A stretch of 64,000 bases of DNA from positions 3,038,001 to 3,102,000 of the forward strand of contig NZ_BSUM01000001.1 of NCBI RefSeq assembly GCF_030161595.1, given 5' to 3'. Every line of letters starts with the position of its first letter. Positions within the stretch are counted from its first letter, which is position 1. Origin of the DNA: Litorihabitans aurantiacus (GTDB taxonomy: Bacteria > Actinomycetota > Actinomycetes > Actinomycetales > Beutenbergiaceae). Of the stretch, positions 51,765-61,417 are shown one piece after another. The translations under genes and the position numbers were made by a program. The notes below the pieces were generated by a model. The model was not told where the DNA came from. It did no database searches and was given only the letters and a program-made list of their open reading frames with translations.

Positions 51765-52725
51765 CGCTCGCGTCGACGAAGGTCGTGTCGACCAGCGCCT
51801 CGGGGTCGGCCTCCTGCGAGGTCTGGCCGAAGGCCGCCATCTCCTCGTTCATCGCCTGCAGACCGGCGACCCAGTCGGCGTCGAGCTCCCACCGCGGCCA
51901 GATGTTCTCGATCGCGGTCGCGACCACGGAGGGCTCGAGCGAGAACGTCTCGACCAGGCCGTCGGCCCACACCTGCGGGTCGTCGGCCATCAGCTCGGTG
52001 GCGGCGACGTGCATGTCGACGATCTCCTGCACGCGCTCGGGGTCGCTCTCGACGAGGTCGGTCGCGACCGCGAGCACGATGTTGGTGCGCTGGATCGGCG
52101 TGTCGTAGGCGGAGACGAGCTCGTGCGCCCCGGCGTCGATCGCGATCGAGGGGCCGACCTCGGCCGAGATGAACGCGTCGACCTGTCCCGAGCCGAGCGC
52201 GGCGGCCATGTCGGAGAAGGGGAGGTTGACGAGCTCGACGTCGGACTCGGGGTCGAGGCCCTGCGCCTCGAGGGTGCGCTTGAGCAGGATCTCCTGCGTC
52301 GCACCCATCGGGTACCCGACCGTCGCCCCGCGCAGGTCCTCGACCGTCGCGATGGCGGGGTCGGCCACGATCCGGGTGCCGCCGTCGGCCGAGGAGGCGA
52401 CGATCGTCACGCCCTCGCCCTGCGAGACACCGGCGATGACGGACGCGGCCCCGGTCACGCCGACGTCGATCGACCCCGACACCACCGCGTTCTTGATGTC
52501 GGTGGAGGTGTCGAACAGGACGATCTCGACGTCGGTGCCCTCGGGCGCGAACTGCTGGTAGAAGTGCGGCGTGTACAGGTGGGGCTGCGCGCGCAGGGTG
52601 CCGACGGTGAGCGAGCCGGGCTCGTCGTCGGCGGCGCTGGTGGTGCCGCCGTCGACCGAGCACGAGCTCAGGACGACGGTGAGGGCGAGGGCGGCGAGGG
52701 CTGAGAGGGCGGGGCGAGTCTTCAC
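51754..52725 (-). CDS. ABC substrate-binding lipoprotein (NMT1/SsuA-like)
   Basis: 323-aa lipoprotein: signal peptide with lipobox TVVLSSC, then VGTLRAQPHLYTPHFYQQF, IKNAVVSGSIDVGVTGAASVIAG and DLRGATVGYPMGATQEILLKR, the pattern of SsuA/NrtA/ThiY-like binding proteins. A GTG start at 52725 follows GAGG. Given the allophanate hydrolase encoded immediately upstream, the ligand may be a nitrogen-rich compound such as a urea, biuret, guanidine or pyrimidine derivative. That is inference from context. Confidence 0.92.
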   Translation of the reverse strand: MKTRPALSALAALALTVVLSSCSVDGGTTSAADDEPGSLTVGTLRAQPHLYTPHFYQQFAPEGTDVEIVLFDTSTDIKNAVVSGSIDVGVTGAASVIAGVSQGEGVTIVASSADGGTRIVADPAIATVEDLRGATVGYPMGATQEILLKRTLEAQGLDPESDVELVNLPFSDMAAALGSGQVDAFISAEVGPSIAIDAGAHELVSAYDTPIQRTNIVLAVATDLVESDPERVQEIVDMHVAATELMADDPQVWADGLVETFSLEPSVVATAIENIWPRWELDADWVAGLQAMNEEMAAFGQTSQEADPEALVDTTFVDASDEG

Positions 52726-52756
52726 GGGAACCTCGTTCGGGTCGTGTCGGGGCGGG

Positions 52757-54576
52757 TCAGGACGCGGTGGTCGCGGCGCGGTAGGCGCGCCAGCCACCGT
52801 GGTGGGTGATGTCGTCGTGGGTGCGGTCGGTGCCGGCGATGAAGCCGAGGACGGTGGTGCCGTCGGCGAGCTCGACGTCGCCGAGCCCGAGGGGCGAGCG
52901 GATGGAGAGGAGGAGGTCGACGACGGCGGCGCGCGGCAGGCGCCACAGCTCGCCCGGGACGGACGTGCCGGGCGCCGCGACGTCGTCGGGCGCGACGGCG
53001 ACGAGCGCCGGCCGCTCGACCGCCCCCGGCACGAGGTGCATGCGGTAGCGCGGCGCCGTGGCGACGTCGGCCAGGTACCGGGCGCCGAGGCCCTGGAGCT
53101 GGCGGTTGAGCGGCTGGCCGCGCAGGTGCGCGCCGAAGACGGCCACGTCCACCCCGCCCTGGCCGAGCAGCGGGGCGTGCACCTCACCGTCCCCGGCGGA
53201 GAGGAACCGGGCGGCGAGGTCGGCGGCGACCTGGTCGTGGAAGGCCGGGACGACGAGCGTGACACCCGCCTCGCCCTCCCCCGGCACGACGGTGTTCGGC
53301 ACCGCCACGGCCGCCATGTCCATGAGATTGACGAAGTTCGTGAACGTCCCCAGCCGCGCGTTGCGGCCGAAGGGATCGGCCGCCACCTCCTCCGGCGTGG
53401 GGTGGTCGGGCGCGGTGGGGACCACGAGCGCGTCCGTGTCGGCCAGCGCCGCGCGCGCCGCGTGCGTCAGCGTGCGCAGGCGCTGCTGGTCCCGCACGAC
53501 CGCCACGCCCGGCACCTCGCCGGCCGCCGCGGCGATGGCCGCCACCGTCGGGTCGGCGTCGGCGGGCCGCTCCCGCAGCGTCGTCCCGAACGACCAGGCG
53601 CGCTCGGCCACCAGGCCGCCGCCGTAGAGGAGGGTCGCCGCCTCGAGCATCGGGGTGAGATCCACCTCCCGGAGCGTGCACCCGGTCGCCGCCAGGCGCT
53701 GCAGCGCGTCGTCGAACGCCGCCCGCATCGCCGGCGAGAGCACGGCGAGGTCGCGCTCGGCCGGCACCGCCAGCACGGGGTGCACCGGTGCCGCCAGGGG
53801 CGCGGTGGCGGACCAGGGGCGCGAGGTGGGGTCGGCGTCGTCCACCCCCGCGATCGCCCGCAGCACCTCGCACCCCGTCGCGAGGTCCCGGGCGAGGACG
53901 GAGACGGTGTCGTAGGACGGGCAGGCGGGGACGACGCCGCGGCTCGGCACCAGCCCGAGCGTCGGCTTCAGACCGACGACGCGGTTGAACGCGGCCGGGA
54001 CGCGGCCCGAGCCCGCGGTGTCGGTCCCGAGGGCGACGTCCACCAGGCCGAGCCCGACGGCGGCGCCCGAGCCCGAGCTCGACCCCCGGCCACGCGGTCG
54101 GGCGAGGAGGCGCTCGGCACCGCGCCGTAGGGGCTCCGCGTGCCGACGAGTCCGGTCGCGAACTGGTCCATGTTGACCTTGCCGACGACGACCGCCCCCG
54201 CGGCCCGGAGTCGGGCCACCGCGGGTGCGTCCGCGTCGGCGAGCGCTGCCGAGGGTGGGTGCGCCGCCGTCGTGGGCGTACCGGCGACGTCGATGTTGTC
54301 CTTGACCGCGCACGCGACCCCGAGAAGCGGGAGGTGCTCGCCGCGGTCGGCGCGCTCCTGCTGGGTGGCGGCGTCCACGAGCAGGTCGGCCAGGGGCCGC
54401 AGGTGGATCCACACGGCGGGGGCGTCGCCGCGAGCGGTGGATGCGTGGATGGCGCGGAGCCGGTCCGCCAGCGTGGCGGGGTCGGGGCGGCCGGCGTCGA
54501 GGCCTCCCGCGGACTCGGGTGCGGACTCGGGTGCGGCCGCGGGTGCGGCCGCGGGGCCGGCGACGTCGGTCGTCAT
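52757..54576 (-). CDS. atzF: Allophanate hydrolase (AtzF-type amidase), one missing base
   Basis: About 606-aa two-domain enzyme that splits allophanate to 2 CO2 and 2 NH3. The amidase domain has [15 protein letters not shown] (Lys of the Ser-Ser-Lys triad), [21 protein letters not shown] (diagnostic of allophanate hydrolases) and [21 protein letters not shown]. The C-terminal domain shows [15 protein letters not shown] and ends [10 protein letters not shown]. The frame breaks at the C5 run 54083-54087. One G joins SSPDRVAGG to SSSGSGAAV. The span, 1,820 nt, is one short of 607 codons. The ATG at 54576 overlaps the GntR stop (ATGA). No urea carboxylase or biuret hydrolase is encoded nearby. 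Confidence 0.92.
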
Positions 54577-55295
54577 CGGTCCTCCCCCGAGGGGCCGAAC
54601 GGGGTGACGGCCGCGGCGCGGGCGTGCACGACCAGCTGGCTCTGGCCCACGTGCCAGGTCAGCAGCTCGCGCGCCCCGGCGACGTCGCCGCGCAGCACGT
54701 GCTCGAGGATGTCGAGGTGCTCGGCGACCGTGGCCTCCATGCGGTCGGGCGTGAGGTAGTCGTGCATGCGCACCGGCCGGATCCGGCGGTTCACGCGCTC
54801 GAGCGCCCGGGTGGCCTCGGAGTTCCCGGCGGCACCCAGCAGGCTGACGTGGAACTGCTCGTCCGCGAGCACGAACCGGGGCGAGGGGTCCGGCGTCGAC
54901 TCGCGGCGCTCCTCCCACACCGCCAGCTCGGCCTCGAGCGCGGCGCGGTCGTGGCGCACGGTCGGGTCGGCCAGCGCACGGTCCAGACCCGCGGTCTCGA
55001 GCGTGACCCGCAGCTCGTACAGCTCGAAGAACTCGCGGGCCGAGGGGACGTAGCGGTAGAGCGCGCCGTCCCGGCGCACCAGCACGCCGTCGGCCTCGAG
55101 CCGCAGCAGCGCGTCGCGCACGGGGGTGCGGGACGCGCCGAAGCGCTCGGCGGTGTTCTCCTCCGTGAAGCGGTGGAACGGCGAGACGTTCGTGGTGAGC
55201 AGCTCGGTCAGCAGCTCCTCGTAGACCCGCTGTCGCGCGGGGATCCGGCGCGCGGGGCGATCCGCGTCCGTCGTGGTGTTCGGCGTTGTATCCAT
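54573..55295 (-). CDS. GntR family regulator (FCD subgroup)
   Basis: 240-aa regulator. The winged helix is [49 protein letters not shown]. The FCD domain has [35 protein letters not shown] and [15 protein letters not shown] with the His/Asp metal pattern. The ATG at 55295 lacks a clear Shine-Dalgarno. TGTA-N10-TACA (55287-55304) spans the start codon and could be the autoregulatory site. Heads the allophanate hydrolase/ABC operon and probably controls it in response to a nitrogen compound or carboxylate. Confidence 0.9.
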   Translation of the reverse strand: MDTTPNTTTDADRPARRIPARQRVYEELLTELLTTNVSPFHRFTEENTAERFGASRTPVRDALLRLEADGVLVRRDGALYRYVPSAREFFELYELRVTLETAGLDRALADPTVRHDRAALEAELAVWEERRESTPDPSPRFVLADEQFHVSLLGAAGNSEATRALERVNRRIRPVRMHDYLTPDRMEATVAEHLDILEHVLRGDVAGARELLTWHVGQSQLVVHARAAAVTPFGPSGEDR

Positions 55296-55451
55296 TGCTG
55301 TACATCTCGCCGCACACATGTTTCGGGCAGGTGAGATCGCGGTGACGGGCAGCCGCGACCGTCGTCGTGCCGCGTAACTTCTGCGTGTCGGCGGCCGCGG
55401 CACGAATGGGCACGGGCAGGCACGGACAGGCCCGGCGCCGCGCGCAGCACC

Positions 55452-55457
55452 TACGCT
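55452..55457 (+). promoter_or_regulatory. Leaderless -10 of the lactonase gene
   Basis: TACGCT, six bases from the ATG at 55464. No Shine-Dalgarno in between and no clear -35. Confidence 0.55.
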
Positions 55458-55463
55458 CGGACG

Positions 55464-56519
55464 ATGAGCACGCACGCGCCCCTCGTCCTGGTCGCCAACG
55501 CCGGCGACGGCAGCATCTCGACCTTCGCCCTCGCGGACGGCGAGCTCACCCGCCTCGCCGTCACGCCCGGGATCACCGGCTGCTCGACCTTCGCCGTCGA
55601 CGCCGAGCGCGACCTCGTGCACGCGGCGGTCAAGCCCTCCCACGACGGCGAGAACGCCGGCATCCTCACGCTCGACCTCGACCGCGAGACCGGCGCCCTG
55701 ACCCCGCGCTCACGCCTCGACCTGCCCGAGGGCGGCCTCAACTACATCGCCCTGACGCGCGGCGGGACCGGCCTGCTGGCCGCCTCCTACGGCGCCGGGT
55801 ACGGCTTCACGGCGCGCGTGGAGGACGGCGAGATCTCGGCGCCGGTCTCACGCGTCGCGTTCGCCAACCTGCACGCGGTGCTCGCGAGCCCCGACGGCGC
55901 GCACGCCTACTTCGTCTCTCTCGGCGACGACCTGATCGCGCAGTACGCCCTCGGCGAGGACATGGCGCTGCACGCCCTCGCGCCCGAGACCGTCCCGGCC
56001 CCGGCCGGCAGCGGCCCGCGCCACCACGTGATCTCCGACGACGGCGCATCCGTGCTGGTCCTGACCGAGTTCACCGCCGAGGTGCTGCGCTACGCGCGCG
56101 ACGCCGCCACCGGCACGCTCGAGCTCGTCGGCTCGGCCCCCGCGTCCGACCCGTCGGCCGCGATGGACGTCAGCCGGTTCGGGCTGAGCCCGCAGGACAA
56201 CCACGTCATCTGGGCCGCCGACCTCCACTGGGGTTCGCCCACGGTCGACGGCACGCGCCACGTGTGGGCGTCGGAGCGCCAGGCGAGCACGCTCGCCGCG
56301 GTCGCCGTCGCCCCCGACGGCGCGATGACGGCGCCGTCGCACTTCACCGTGACGCAGCCGCAGCCGCGCGGCTTCGCCCTCAGCCCCGACGGCGCGCACC
56401 TGGTGGCGGCGGGTGAGCGCTCGACGTCGGTCTCGCTCTACGCCGTCGACGGCGACCGGCTCACCCTCCTGCAGGAGACCGAGACGGGCGCGGGGGCGAA
56501 CTGGGTCCGCTTCGTCTGA
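55464..56519 (+). CDS. Lactonase family (seven-bladed beta-propeller, 6-phosphogluconolactonase-like)
   Basis: 351-aa propeller protein. Repeated blade motifs include [51 protein letters not shown]-type ends, and the signature [19 protein letters not shown]. No signal peptide. The family hydrolyses 6-phosphogluconolactone or related lactones (YbhE/Pgl group). Here the substrate is not proven, and no pentose phosphate gene is adjacent. Confidence 0.9.
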   Translation: MSTHAPLVLVANAGDGSISTFALADGELTRLAVTPGITGCSTFAVDAERDLVHAAVKPSHDGENAGILTLDLDRETGALTPRSRLDLPEGGLNYIALTRGGTGLLAASYGAGYGFTARVEDGEISAPVSRVAFANLHAVLASPDGAHAYFVSLGDDLIAQYALGEDMALHALAPETVPAPAGSGPRHHVISDDGASVLVLTEFTAEVLRYARDAATGTLELVGSAPASDPSAAMDVSRFGLSPQDNHVIWAADLHWGSPTVDGTRHVWASERQASTLAAVAVAPDGAMTAPSHFTVTQPQPRGFALSPDGAHLVAAGERSTSVSLYAVDGDRLTLLQETETGAGANWVRFV

Positions 56520-56530
56520 CGGCGCGGTGC

Positions 56531-56680
56531 TCAGGGCGCCGCGTCCGGCGGGGACGCGCCGTCGGGCCGAGCCGCCTCCTCCTCGAGCTGCTTCAGACGC
56601 TTGAGCTTCGTCGAGGGGTAGTACACGATCCACAGGATCGACGCGATCGCGGCACCCATGATCATCGAGGGGATGTCCAT
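56531..56680 (-). CDS. 49-aa single-helix membrane protein
   Basis: ATG frame [20 protein letters not shown] continues with [17 protein letters not shown] and an acidic Pro/Ala tail. One membrane helix is followed by a basic amphipathic stretch that may be a coiled coil. TACCGT eight bases upstream could be a -10 element. The composition and the clean single-helix topology argue for a real small protein. Function unknown. Confidence 0.6.
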   Translation of the reverse strand: MDIPSMIMGAAIASILWIVYYPSTKLKRLKQLEEEAARPDGASPPDAAP

Positions 56681-56766
56681 ACCGGCGGACGGTACCCGGA
56701 CAGCGCATACCGGTGGGGACCTGCCTACGGTGGAGGGGCAACATCAGCCTCCGACCGAGGGAGATC

Positions 56767-57813
56767 ATGCGTACCGTCACCGCCTACGCCGCCACGTCCG
56801 CCACCGCGCCGCTCGAGCGCACCACGATCGAGCGCCGCGACGTCGGGACCCACGACGTCCTGATCGAGATCGACTACGCCGGCATCTGCCACTCCGACAT
56901 CCACACCGTCCGCGGCGAGTGGGGTGAGATCGCCTACCCGCTCGTCGTCGGCCACGAGATCGTGGGCCGCGTGAGCGAGGTGGGCGACGGCGTCACGCGC
57001 CACGCCGTCGGCGACCTCGTCGGTGTCGGGTGCATGGTGAACTCCTGCCGCGAGTGCGAGCAGTGCCGCGCCGGGCAGGAGCAGTACTGCCTGGAGGGCA
57101 ACATCCAGACGTACAACGGCACCGACCCCGCCGACGGGAGCACCACGCAGGGCGGCTACTCCCAGGCCGTCGTGGTGAACGAGGACTTCGTCCTGCGCGT
57201 GCCCGAGACCCTCGACACCGCGAAGGTCGCGCCGCTCCTGTGCGCCGGCATCACCACGTACTCGCCGCTGCGCCACTGGGAGGCGGGGCCGGGCACGCGC
57301 GTCGCCGTCGTCGGCATGGGCGGGTTGGGCCACATGGCCGTCAAGATCGCGCACGCGATGGGCGCCGAGGTGACCGTGCTGTCGCAGACGCTGTCGAAGA
57401 AGGAGGACGGGCTGCGTCTCGGGGCCGACCACTACTACGCCACGAAGGACCCCGAGACCTTCGAGAAGCTGGCCGGCTCGTTCGACCTCGTCATCAACAC
57501 CGTCTCGGCCTCGATCGACATGGCCGCGCACCTGAACCTGCTCGCGGTGGACGGCACGTTCGTCAACGTCGGCGCACCCTCGGAGCCGCTGCCGGTGCCG
57601 GCGTTCGCGCTCATCCCCCGCCGCATCAGCTGGGCCGGCTCGGCCATCGGCGGCATCGCCGAGACGCAGGAGATGCTCGACTTCTGCGCCGAGCACGGGA
57701 TCGAGCCCGAGACCGAGCTCATCGGGGCCGAGGAGATCAACGACGCCTACGAGCGCGTGCTCGCGTCGGACGTGCGCTACCGCTTCGTGATCGACGTCGC
57801 GACGCTCGCCTGA
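56767..57813 (+). CDS. Zinc-dependent alcohol dehydrogenase (YahK/cinnamyl-type)
   Basis: 348-aa medium-chain dehydrogenase. Catalytic zinc: Cys in [16 protein letters not shown] (His-Glu) and Cys in [12 protein letters not shown]. Structural zinc: C-x2-C-x2-C-x7-C in [18 protein letters not shown](P)-fold [15 protein letters not shown]. Likely an NADPH-dependent aldehyde reductase of broad specificity. The ATG at 56767 follows CCGAGGGAG. Confidence 0.95.
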   Translation: MRTVTAYAATSATAPLERTTIERRDVGTHDVLIEIDYAGICHSDIHTVRGEWGEIAYPLVVGHEIVGRVSEVGDGVTRHAVGDLVGVGCMVNSCRECEQCRAGQEQYCLEGNIQTYNGTDPADGSTTQGGYSQAVVVNEDFVLRVPETLDTAKVAPLLCAGITTYSPLRHWEAGPGTRVAVVGMGGLGHMAVKIAHAMGAEVTVLSQTLSKKEDGLRLGADHYYATKDPETFEKLAGSFDLVINTVSASIDMAAHLNLLAVDGTFVNVGAPSEPLPVPAFALIPRRISWAGSAIGGIAETQEMLDFCAEHGIEPETELIGAEEINDAYERVLASDVRYRFVIDVATLA

Positions 57814-57825
57814 CCTGACCTGGCT

Positions 57826-57857
57826 GCCCCGCGACCGGTGACCGCCGGTCGCGGGGC
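57826..57857. terminator. Bidirectional terminator hairpin
   Basis: Perfect 13-bp stem GCCCCGCGACCGG (57826-57838) with 57845-57857 and a 6-nt loop, between the converging alcohol dehydrogenase and VKOR genes. No T tract, as usual in this DNA. Confidence 0.75.
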
Positions 57858-57883
57858 GGCGTCGCGGTCGGCGACCACGCGGA

Positions 57884-58612
57884 TCAGAACAGGGTGATCC
57901 AGAAGTCCCAGAACCGCACCGCGATCGCGCCGATCACGAGCAGGAACCACAGCACGAGGATCGGCGTCCGGTAGCCCTGGACCCAGCGCCCGGCGCGGGC
58001 CCACGGCGAGTCGACGTCGCTCGGCAGGAGGCGGAGGTTGCGCTCGGTCACGATGACGAACAGCGGGATCGTCACCGCCCACACGACCATGCAGTAGGGG
58101 CACAGCGCGCCGATCGAGTACAGGCTCGACACGATCAGCCAGTGGATGAAGACGACGGCGAGCGTCACCCCCGCCTGCAGCCCGAGCCAGTACCAGCGCG
58201 CGAGGCGGGCGCCGGCCAGCAGCGCCGCGCCCGTGGCGATCACCACGGGGAAGGTCATGACGCCGATCAGAGGGTTCGGGAAGCCGAACAGCGCCGCCTG
58301 CGGCGACGTCATCACCGACGTGCACGTGAGGATCGGGTTGAAGCTGCAGCTCGGCACGTAGCTCGGGTCGGCGATGAGCGCGAGGCGCTCGATCGTCAGC
58401 ACGAACGCGGCCAGGAGCCCCACGCTCGCGAGCGCCACGACGGCCACCGCGAAGGCGCGCGAGTCACGGGTGGGTCGCGCGTCGAGACCGAGCTCGTCCT
58501 CGTCCACGCCCTCGGCCGCACCGTCCACGTCGTCGTTCACATCGATCGCCACGTCGCCATCCTCGCTCCTCGTGCTCCTCGTCGTCACCTCACGCACCTC
58601 CGACTCAGTCAC
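57884..58612 (-). CDS. Vitamin K epoxide reductase (VKOR) family membrane protein
   Basis: 242-aa membrane oxidase of disulfide formation. Four to five helices. The shuttle cysteines are in PSCSFNPILTCTSVM, and the active CxxC is ALCPYCMVVW. The acidic N-terminal 45 residues are cytosolic. It reoxidises DsbA with menaquinone as electron acceptor. Its start overlaps the end of the dsbA-like gene by 8 nt, so the two are co-expressed. Confidence 0.95.
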   Translation of the reverse strand: MTESEVREVTTRSTRSEDGDVAIDVNDDVDGAAEGVDEDELGLDARPTRDSRAFAVAVVALASVGLLAAFVLTIERLALIADPSYVPSCSFNPILTCTSVMTSPQAALFGFPNPLIGVMTFPVVIATGAALLAGARLARWYWLGLQAGVTLAVVFIHWLIVSSLYSIGALCPYCMVVWAVTIPLFVIVTERNLRLLPSDVDSPWARAGRWVQGYRTPILVLWFLLVIGAIAVRFWDFWITLF

Positions 58613-59234
58613 CGAGCGCCTCCGCCACGGCGCGGGCGACGTCGTCGGTCCGCGTCAGCTCGAGGCGCTCACCGTCCACGAAGAAGGTCGGGGTGCTCGT
58701 GACGCCGTTGGCCCGGGCGTCGGCCTCGCTCTGCTCCACGACGGCGAGCGTCGCGGGGGCGTCGAAGTCGGCGGTGAACCGCTCCATGTCGAGCCCGAGC
58801 TCCTCCGCGTAGACGAAGAACTGCTCGCGCTCGGGCGTCTGCTGGTGGCCCCACTCCTCCGCACCGGCGAAGAGCCTGTCGTACATCTCCTCGTAGGCAC
58901 CCTGGTTGCCCGCCGCCTCGGCCGCGAGCGCCGCGTTGACCGAGCTCACGTGGAGCGGCAGGTACCGCACCACGAGCTCGATCCGGTCGCCGTAGGTCTC
59001 CTTGAGGTCCTCGACGAAGGGGTGCATCAGCAGGCAGGACTCGCACTCGAAGTCGAGGTACTCCACCACCTGCACCTCGTCCCCGCCGGTGAGCCGGGGG
59101 CTGTCCTCGCGCACGAGGGTCGTGGCGGCCGACCCGGGGCCGGGAGCGGGCTGCCGCGTCACGACGACGGCCACGACCAGGGCCAGCACGGCCACCAGCA
59201 GGAGGCCGAGCGTCAGGGTTCTGCTGCGGGTCAC
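58605..59234 (-). CDS. DsbA-type thiol oxidoreductase, membrane-anchored
   Basis: 209-aa protein with an uncleaved-looking N-terminal helix (LTLGLLLVAVLALVVAVVV) and a thioredoxin-like domain. The active site is YLDFECESCLLMHP (C-E-S-C), and the cis-Pro loop is GVTSTPTFFVDG. It oxidises cysteines of secreted proteins outside the membrane and is recycled by the VKOR encoded downstream. Confidence 0.93.
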   Translation of the reverse strand: MTRSRTLTLGLLLVAVLALVVAVVVTRQPAPGPGSAATTLVREDSPRLTGGDEVQVVEYLDFECESCLLMHPFVEDLKETYGDRIELVVRYLPLHVSSVNAALAAEAAGNQGAYEEMYDRLFAGAEEWGHQQTPEREQFFVYAEELGLDMERFTADFDAPATLAVVEQSEADARANGVTSTPTFFVDGERLELTRTDDVARAVAEALGD

Positions 59235-59367
59235 GTGGTCCCTGCTCGAGGAGTGGTGTGCGGGTGGCGGCGCCGGGGGTCCGGAGCGGCGCCGTCGCCC
59301 CGCCGACGGTCGGAGCGTAGCCGGGCCTCCTGGGCGTCTCCTGGGAACGGCGGCCCTCCCGCGCAGC

Positions 59368-60117
59368 TCAGACGCCGTCGACGGCCGCCGTGAGGTGGGC
59401 GAGCACCCTCGCCTGCGACTCGTTGACCGAGCCCGCCCGGTGGTGCGCGAGGAGCTCGTCCGAGCGCCGGTCGATCACGGGTCGCTCGGCGTCGCGGAGC
59501 GCGGGCCCGAGGAGCTCCACGAGACGGCGGGTGAGGTCGGCCTCCTCCTGCGGGGTCGTCTCCGGGCCCAGGCGCGCGAAGTCGTCGACGAGCGCGGTGT
59601 GGTCCGCGCCGGACGCGGCGAGCGCGTCGAGCAGGTCCGCCAACCACCTGCTCGCGCCCGCGCTCAGGTGCGCGAGGAGCACGAGCTGCTCGCGCTCGTG
59701 CCGGCGCTCGGCGGCCGTGGCGCCGGCCGCCGAGCGCAGGCGCTGCGCGTGCGGCAGCAGCGCCTCGGGCAGGTCGGCGCTCCCGTGGTGCGTGAGCAGC
59801 GTCGTGATGCGTGCCCGACGGCGGGCCAGCTCGCGCTCCTGCCCGGCCAGGTCCGCGTCGATCGTGGCGAGGAGGTCGGCGGCCGCCGCGTCGTCGTCGA
59901 TCACGCGTGCGACCTGCGCCAGCGGGACGCCGAGCGCGGTGAAGTGGCCGATGCGCAGCACGATCGCGAGGTGGCGCGCGGTGTAGCGCCGGTAGCCGCC
60001 CGAGGACCGCTCGGGCTCCTCGAGCAGCCCGATCTGGTGGTAGTGCCGCAGCGTCCGCGGCGTGACGCCGGCGAGCTCCGCCAGCTCGTGCGTCAGCAGC
60101 TCATGCGGGCGCCCCAT
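59368..60117 (-). CDS. MerR family transcriptional regulator
   Basis: 249-aa regulator with an N-terminal MerR helix-turn-helix (ELAGVTPRTLRHYHQIGLLEEPERSSGGYRRY, then LGVPLAQVARVIDDD). The long helical C-terminal domain is His- and Leu-rich but has no metal-binding cysteines. The ATG at 60117 lies inside the end of the MFS gene (17-nt overlap), so they are one operon. It probably regulates this operon through the 19-bp-spacer promoter at 61350-61380. The effector may be the drug exported by the MFS protein. Confidence 0.9.
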   Translation of the reverse strand: MGRPHELLTHELAELAGVTPRTLRHYHQIGLLEEPERSSGGYRRYTARHLAIVLRIGHFTALGVPLAQVARVIDDDAAAADLLATIDADLAGQERELARRRARITTLLTHHGSADLPEALLPHAQRLRSAAGATAAERRHEREQLVLLAHLSAGASRWLADLLDALAASGADHTALVDDFARLGPETTPQEEADLTRRLVELLGPALRDAERPVIDRRSDELLAHHRAGSVNESQARVLAHLTAAVDGV

Positions 60118-61342
60118 GCGGGCGATTCTGCAACGAGCGGCTCGCGAGCACCACCGCGAGCGCGAGCACCCACACCCCGGTGAGCGCGAAGGCCGCGACC
60201 GACGCGCTCGCGACGCCCGCCAGCACACCGGCTCCCGCGATCCCCAGCGGGGCCGCCACGAGGAGCGCCGAGTTCTGCAGCGCGAGCACGCGTCCGCGCG
60301 CGGCGTCGGGCGTGTGCCGGACCTGGAGGACGCCGAGCACGGCCCCGAGCATCGCGTTCCCGAGCCCGACGACGGCGGCGCCCGCGAAGACGACCGGCAG
60401 CGACGCCAGGGTCGAGACCGCGACGAACCCGGCGGTCACCAGCAGCGCCCCGGCCCCGAGCCACGCCCCCTGCGACAGCCGCCGCGCGAGACCGGAGTAC
60501 AGCGCCGCGCCCACCAGCATCCCGAGCGCGAGCGCCGTGAGGACCAGCCCGAGGAGCTCCGGCCGCGCGAGCACCGTGAAGTGCACCGGCAGCACGAGCC
60601 CCTGCATCCCCGCCAGCACCGTGGCGAGGCCGAGGATCAGCACGATGGTGGCGACCAGCAGGCGGCTGCGGCGCAGCACCGCCACACCCCCGGTGATCTG
60701 CTGCCACGGGGTCTCGGCGGGGACGGCGTCGGGGGCGACGCCGTCGGGCGCCGGAGCGCCGTCGCTCCCCACGCGCCCGATGTCGCGCGGGAGCAGGAGG
60801 GTGACCAGCGCGGCCGCCGTCGACGTCGCCGCCGTGACCACGAGCACCCCGGTCGTGCCGAGCAGGGCGATCAGCGTGCCGGCGAGCGCCGGCCCGATCA
60901 CGAGGGCCGCCGACGTCAGCGCCTGGCGCAGCCCCACGAGCCGCTCGAGCGGTACACCGCTGCGGCGTGCGACGGCGGCCACGAGCACCTCGCGCGCCGT
61001 CATGCCCGGCACGTCGCCGAACGCCCCGAGGATCCCGAGGACCACGAACCACCACAGCTCCAACCCGACCAGCGCGTCCACCACCGGGAGCGCCGCGATC
61101 GCGACGGCGGAGATCACGTCCGACGTCGCCGACAGCGTGCGTCGGTTCCACCGGTCGAGGACGACGCCGGCGGCCAGGCCGATCAGCACGGCCGGGACCG
61201 CGGTGGCCGCGGAGATGGCGCCCATGCTGAGCGGGCTGCCGGTGACCTGCAGGACGATCAGGGGCAGCGCGACGGCGGCGATGCCGTTGCCGAGCAGCGA
61301 GAGCAGGTGGGAGGCGAGGTAGGCGAGCGCGACGAGTGGCAT
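60101..61342 (-). CDS. MFS efflux transporter
   Basis: 413-aa major facilitator with about 12 helices and a hydrophilic central loop (RVGSDGAPAPDGVAPDAV). Motif A-like AGVVLDRWNRRTL lies between helices 2 and 3. FGDVPGMTAREVLVAAVARR matches the MFS_3/enterobactin-exporter-like group. The ATG at 61342 has no Shine-Dalgarno, and a MerR-type promoter ends seven bases upstream. Likely exports a drug or other toxic compound under MerR control. Confidence 0.92.
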   Translation of the reverse strand: MPLVALAYLASHLLSLLGNGIAAVALPLIVLQVTGSPLSMGAISAATAVPAVLIGLAAGVVLDRWNRRTLSATSDVISAVAIAALPVVDALVGLELWWFVVLGILGAFGDVPGMTAREVLVAAVARRSGVPLERLVGLRQALTSAALVIGPALAGTLIALLGTTGVLVVTAATSTAAALVTLLLPRDIGRVGSDGAPAPDGVAPDAVPAETPWQQITGGVAVLRRSRLLVATIVLILGLATVLAGMQGLVLPVHFTVLARPELLGLVLTALALGMLVGAALYSGLARRLSQGAWLGAGALLVTAGFVAVSTLASLPVVFAGAAVVGLGNAMLGAVLGVLQVRHTPDAARGRVLALQNSALLVAAPLGIAGAGVLAGVASASVAAFALTGVWVLALAVVLASRSLQNRPHGAPA

Positions 61343-61349
61343 GGCTGCG

Positions 61350-61380
61350 ACTCCACACCCCGACGTCGCGTCGGGGTCAA
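61350..61380 (-). promoter_or_regulatory. MerR-type promoter with operator dyad, MFS-MerR operon
   Basis: Minus strand: TTGACC (61375-61380), a 19-nt spacer, TGGAGT (61350-61355), then 7 nt to the ATG. A perfect dyad CCCCGAC-GCGAC-GTCGGGG starts at the end of the -35 box and fills most of the spacer. The long spacer plus dyad is the classic layout for MerR activation by DNA untwisting. Confidence 0.75.
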
Positions 61381-61417
61381 GGCGGCGGCGATCGCGGGCC
61401 CTCCGCCCGGCCCGGCC

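Noticed and set aside
652-54576. Calling the frame-broken genes pseudogenes
   Set aside because: Each gene is complete at both ends, keeps all active-site motifs, and is restored by single G/C insertions whose number fits the gene length modulo three.
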